Shown piece after piece: positions 6,301 through 8,192 of a stretch of 8,192 nucleotides of DNA. The notes beneath the pieces were generated by a model. That model was given only the letters and a program-made list of their open reading frames with translations, was not told the DNA's origin and did no database searches. The stretch is from Candidatus Thorarchaeota archaeon (GTDB lineage Archaea; Asgardarchaeota; Thorarchaeia; Thorarchaeales; Thorarchaeaceae). The DNA lies in assembly GCA_004524595.1 (NCBI GenBank), contig SDOA01000153.1:1-8192 (forward strand). Direction: 5' to 3'. The translations under genes were made by a program, and so were the position numbers. Position 1 is the stretch's first letter, and each line of letters starts with the position of its first letter.

Positions 6301-7031
6301 CTTGTTGTGTAGTTCCACTCGATAGATCCATCATTACCATTGAAACAATAGAAATTATAGTTTGATGAGCCACAGAGTACTTCGAGTTCTCCATCACCAT
6401 CAACATCAGAGGCAGTAGGTGCTGAATAAGTAGTAATGTCCAGGTCAGGAGTCTCCCATTCAACATCGCCAGTACTATTGATACAACGGACTGATTGGTC
6501 CATACTATCAACAACCATAATCTCAAGATTGTTGTCACCATCAACATCAGCTATGCAGGCAGAACTCAGAGCATTTCCAGGTACAGACCATTCCTCCTCA
6601 CCTAGAGCGCCATCGATACAAAAGAGGGTTCCAGCAGGCATGATGACCTCAAGCTGGCCATCCGCATCAATATCTGCAATCGATGGAGAGGTGTACAAAT
6701 TAGCACCTAGATAAAACTTCCATTCGACCATGCCATTTATTGCATTAAGGCAGTACAGATAGTAGTCATCTGACCGTATCAGTACTTCAAGTTCTCCATC
6801 ACCATCAACATCAGCCACGCATGGAGAAGAGTCTACAGCACCTCCTGTCATACGACTCCATTGAATCTCTGGAGTGACACCGTTGGAGGGTACAAATTCT
6901 GTCTGTTGTACATCAATTTTATTTGAGACCTGAGTCCTTAGAGGCAAGGTGTAGGGCACAAAAACTGATGAGAACACAAGCAATCCGATTATGATAGAAG
7001 ATACAATCAACCAGTTATGAGTAGATGTCAT
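3381..7031 (-). CDS. Large membrane-anchored surface protein with two propellers and two Fn3 domains
   Basis: The 1216-residue product is exported and tethered to the membrane. The order is: signal peptide or N-terminal hydrophobic segment (about 7-27); eight FG-GAP/PQQ-like repeats (about 64-417) of the form DVDGDGELEV...YCLN...G..EW; a calcium-loop segment resembling thrombospondin type 3 (about 442-486, DTDNDHLTD and DSDGDFVDD); a second set of eight repeats (about 503-861); a second calcium-loop segment (about 889-930); two fibronectin type III domains (about 936-1042 and 1047-1155); a Thr stalk (about 1158-1176); and a membrane helix (about 1190-1212) followed by KKKK. Many N-x-S/T sequons suggest glycosylation. 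Adhesion, binding of a polymer or a cell-envelope role is inferred. The ATG at 7031 is chosen because AGGAGGT lies 9 nt upstream; a TTG at 7088 would add 19 residues ahead of the hydrophobic segment without a good ribosome binding site. No enzyme motif is visible. Confidence 0.92.
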   Translation of the reverse strand: MTSTHNWLIVSSIIIGLLVFSSVFVPYTLPLRTQVSNKIDVQQTEFVPSNGVTPEIQWSRMTGGAVDSSPCVADVDGDGELEVLIRSDDYYLYCLNAINGMVEWKFYLGANLYTSPSIADIDADGQLEVIMPAGTLFCIDGALGEEEWSVPGNALSSACIADVDGDNNLEIMVVDSMDQSVRCINSTGDVEWETPDLDITTYSAPTASDVDGDGELEVLCGSSNYNFYCFNGNDGSIEWNYTTSGHSSYTAAVANLDEDPIKEIVFGTNDGHVYCLNGTMGGFEWNYFVGSYPIISTPCIADSGSDGTLDVFVGTFDNYLHCIDGESGTQKWTKATSNDIYAASCAVNVDGDDVLEVFVGSHDYAMYCIDSKSGATDWYYQTAGEIDSAPYVGDLDGDGRIEIVFGSNDRNIYCLEAPTPYAPHPWTGVGSRGDPYLTGCFIDTDNDHLTDNYEIIVGLDENAADSDGDFVDDYTEFIIAADPLDGITVYPHEEWSLVVESFVPNSPLVVDVNNDGQLDLLTAFAGLLLCYDGSSMEQLWNHTYSFTMIDTIFAEDVNGDSLLEVVAVHSNVCYCYRAVDGVQLWNFTSINTLADAGCVCDTNNDGAFEIIVGSAATADPHVYCLNGSTGKQIWNFTTTGLIAPSPSAADLNHDGQIDIVFGSWDGTIYCLNASDGSELWKYTDIYRPSGYSPVIADIDLDGDLEVFVGAFDTDIHCINGVNGTREWVYSTSDYALSSATVVDVDNDGDFEAIVPSRDGNVYCLNSTGHLVWTYHTDDNIHCGASVADVDMDSELEILVTSKDNYLHCIDGESGFGEWKYPLGDFGWGIPTVVDFDGDNVLEIIVTVGWSGSYGKIFCLSLALTPEPDFYPWPGIAPLGDPTHKCRYIDTDLDFLVDEYEIAAGSDVFSSDPDTDLLSDYQEYLQSTDPMFDSVPPGAIDDIVISDVTQTSLVLNWNAPGENGDIGTVSSYIVKWSSSGPIIEENWSNATTYTQAWIPLAPNSLESHQITGLSTGQEYWFAIRALDKDGNIGAISNSPSTLVGDYVSPGKITDLTVDNIMSTSVYMTWTAPGDDGSTGIASGYILKYSTTEAISEDNWDAAIVYEQSWTPSVNGTVEYRNITGLTPNTEYWFAIVAFDEVPNYGQLSNVVALTTLDSTTTTTTSTTITTTTITTTTSISNTTGNGLQFESGLVIGIGAAVAVFAVGFVIFIIKKKK
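3504..3560 (-). repeat. Low-complexity Thr stalk coding repeat
   Basis: The DNA is an imperfect run of ACT/ACC/ACG/ACA codons interrupted by Ser and Ile; 16 of 19 residues are Thr. Stalks like this are common next to the C-terminal membrane helix of archaeal surface proteins and are often O-glycosylated. The tract is prone to length change by slippage. Confidence 0.8.
4239..5525 (-). repeat. Second copy of propeller plus calcium-loop module
   Basis: This segment of the surface protein repeats the layout of 5574-6842: eight FG-GAP-like repeats, then a bridge with YPWPGIAPLGDP, a Cys, IDTD and an acidic calcium-loop pair (DTDLDFLVDEYE, DPDTDLLSDYQE). Repeat periodicity is about 45 residues. 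The two copies differ at most positions, so the duplication is old. Confidence 0.8.
5574..6842 (-). repeat. First copy of propeller plus calcium-loop module
   Basis: Eight repeats with calcium-type loops (DVDGDGELEV, DIDADGQLEV, DVDGDNNLEI and so on) are followed by HPWTGVGSRGDP, a Cys, IDTD and the loops DTDNDHLTDNYE and DSDGDFVDDYTE. The matching end signature in the second copy shows that the whole module, not only single repeats, was duplicated. Confidence 0.8.
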
Positions 7032-7040
7032 ATGTCTTGA

Positions 7041-7047
7041 ACCTCCT
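7041..7047 (-). promoter_or_regulatory. Ribosome binding site of the surface protein gene
   Basis: The minus strand reads AGGAGGT, 9 nt before ATG at 7031. It is inside the longer open frame that begins with TTG at 7088, and it decides in favour of the shorter start, which places the hydrophobic segment at the very N-terminus. Confidence 0.75.
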
Positions 7048-7105
7048 GATACCATTTTATGGTAAACATCTGTTTCTAAGGGAGACAAACACTTTCCACT
7101 TGACT

Positions 7106-7125
7106 AAACCACAATAAATGTGTTT
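7106..7125. promoter_or_regulatory. Divergent promoter region with imperfect palindrome
   Basis: AAACCACA ATAAA TGTGTTT is an inverted repeat with one bulged base, lying between the divergent surface protein and methyltransferase genes. On the minus strand its centre, TTTATTGT, could be a weak TATA box with a start near 7085-7090. On the plus strand GATAAAAAG just to the right (about 7129-7137) could serve the methyltransferase. An operator shared by both genes is possible but unproven. Confidence 0.3.
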
Positions 7126-7242
7126 ACGGATAAAAAGAAAATCGATATTCTTTGATTCACTATGGTGACCTTGTCAATGAAAATACTTTGTTCGAAGGAT
7201 TGATGTCTAAGAGTAACCCAACATCTGTCGAGGCAAGCTGGA

Positions 7243-8028
7243 TTGATAACAGACTTACCCGAAGGACTGAGAGAGTCAGGTGCAATCGAAGTCAGAGAAA
7301 GACTCGGAACTATCTCTGGCGGAGAGATTCTCGATGTAGGTACACAAGATGGCGAATTCATTGGCACACTGATAAAGACACTAAAGGAATACACTTCATT
7401 CGTGGGAATAGACATCTCACCAGATGACTTGAAGAAGGCACGAGAGAAATTCAAAGACTCTCCAGTCGATTTTGTGGAGATGAATGCTGAAAGAATGTTA
7501 TTTCCAGACAATCATTTTGATACAGTGTGTATTTCTTATTCAATTCATCACCTTGAGAATATTGATACTGTACTGGCTGAGATGTATCGTGTGTTGAAAC
7601 CTGGAGGCAATTTCATCATCCAAGAATTGTATTCTGATGGAAAACAGACAGAGGCCCAACAATTAAGCAAGGAAATCCACAATCTGAATGTAAAGATCGA
7701 TACTGTCCTAGAAATACCTCATTTCGAAGCTTTAACTCGTCAAGAATTAAGAAACGAGGTCAACAAGGTTGGTCTGAGTACTGTGGAGATCTATGAAACC
7801 TCACGGGGAGTCAAATGCCTCTTCTGTGAGGATGCTCCTGGTTGTGAGAATCCACTGAGAAAGGAGAATGTCGACTTCGTAATCAGGGAGATTGATGATG
7901 ATCTGGCTCGAATAATCCATCATCCGTCTTATGATGAATTAAAGAAAGAGGGAGAGTCAATCAAAGAGAGAGTCAAGGTTACAGGTTCTTCAGAAGCATC
8001 AATTATGTATGTCTTCGGAAGAAAGTAG
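7243..8028 (+). CDS. Class I SAM-dependent methyltransferase
   Basis: The 261-residue product has a Rossmann-type methyltransferase domain. Motif I is ILDVGTQDG (29-37, Asp31, Gly33, Gly37). The acidic residue that normally binds the ribose is Asp57 in VGIDIS. NAERMLFPDNHFD (81-93) fits motifs II-III, ISYSIHHLEN (97-106) fits motif IV, and YRVLKPGGNFII (115-126) is the typical post-IV strand. This resembles UbiE/methyltransferase-11 proteins that act on small molecules or lipids; the substrate is unknown. An unusual C-terminal cluster, CLFCEDAPGC (Cys192, 195, 201), could bind metal. The start is TTG with GAGG 9 nt upstream. An ATG at 7203 in another frame opens protein-like sequence, so the true N-terminus may be longer if one base is extra near 7255. 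It is divergent from the surface protein gene and has its own promoter region. Confidence 0.88.
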   Translation: MITDLPEGLRESGAIEVRERLGTISGGEILDVGTQDGEFIGTLIKTLKEYTSFVGIDISPDDLKKAREKFKDSPVDFVEMNAERMLFPDNHFDTVCISYSIHHLENIDTVLAEMYRVLKPGGNFIIQELYSDGKQTEAQQLSKEIHNLNVKIDTVLEIPHFEALTRQELRNEVNKVGLSTVEIYETSRGVKCLFCEDAPGCENPLRKENVDFVIREIDDDLARIIHHPSYDELKKEGESIKERVKVTGSSEASIMYVFGRK

Positions 8029-8192
8029 TCAACAAGAGTACTTCATGATCTTGACCAATTCTTTCCAAGTTGCTTAGGTTTAAGAGATGATTATGAGCTT
8101 CATATAGCCTTGGAGTGGAAGTGTTTTGAACAGGGAAACTACTGAACCATCTTCGGGAACAAACATAGAAACAGATAACACATCGAGAGTGA
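8029..8192. other. Right-edge region with two competing partial reading frames
   Basis: Two readings are possible. On the minus strand, a frame entering from the edge codes for 36 residues (beginning TLDVLSVSMFVPEDG, ending MKLIIIS) and stops at TAA 8082-8080; it would be the C-terminus of a gene convergent with the methyltransferase. On the plus strand, TTG at 8126 with GGAG 10 nt upstream and a TATA-like TTTAAGAG at 8079-8086 opens MNRETTEPSSGTNIETDN and runs off the edge. Both look protein-like and they overlap, so at most one is likely real. No RNA gene or repeat is visible here. Confidence 0.35.

Noticed and set aside
4541..6714. Several plus-strand and minus-strand frames of 60-97 codons inside the surface protein gene
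   Set aside because: They arise from repeated Asp/Gly codons of the propeller repeats and lack ribosome binding sites; the 1216-codon frame explains the DNA.
7031..7088. TTG start at 7088 for the surface protein
   Set aside because: It adds 19 residues before the hydrophobic segment and has no good ribosome binding site, whereas AGGAGGT precedes the ATG at 7031.
7104..7511. Minus-strand frame of 135 codons
   Set aside because: It is antisense to the methyltransferase core (motifs I-III) and has no family features.

Overview
The window looks archaeal, and most likely from an Asgard-type lineage (Thorarchaeota-like), although the sequence alone cannot fix the taxon. The clues are TATA-like boxes at archaeal spacing upstream of several genes, GGAGG-type ribosome binding sites, a roughly 40% GC composition, and a very large secreted surface protein. 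That protein is built from DxDxDG-containing propeller repeats and fibronectin type III domains and ends in a Thr stalk, one membrane helix and a KKKK tail. It carries many N-x-S/T sequons.

Layout from left to right: (1) positions 1-708, minus strand, hold the N-terminal 236 residues of a radical SAM enzyme that runs off the left edge. (2) 709-1004 is non-coding and has a perfect 9-bp hairpin between two T7 tracts. (3) 1005-1982, minus, encodes a zinc ribbon / acidic linker / coiled-coil protein; its reading frame can only include the complete zinc ribbon if it starts at an ATT codon. (4) 2175-2765, plus, encodes an unrecognised 196-residue soluble protein that is divergent from (3) and has a good promoter and ribosome binding site. 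(5) 2804-3097, minus, is a small gene interrupted by one in-frame TAA. (6) 3098-3380 is non-coding and contains a promoter/RBS/mini-ORF relic on the plus strand and a perfect 11-bp hairpin. (7) 3381-7031, minus, encodes a 1216-residue membrane-anchored surface protein with two copies of an eight-repeat propeller plus calcium-loop module. (8) 7243-8028, plus, encodes a class I SAM-dependent methyltransferase that is divergent from (7); its 5' end may carry a one-base frameshift. (9) 8029-8192 holds only ambiguous edge coding.

The genes do not form one obvious pathway. Most are single transcription units with their own promoters, arranged divergently or convergently. I see no CRISPR array, transposase, tRNA, rRNA or recognisable defence operon. 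The most notable items are the internally duplicated surface protein with a cysteine in all 16 propeller repeats, the ATT start, the TAA-interrupted gene, and the possible frameshift at the methyltransferase start.
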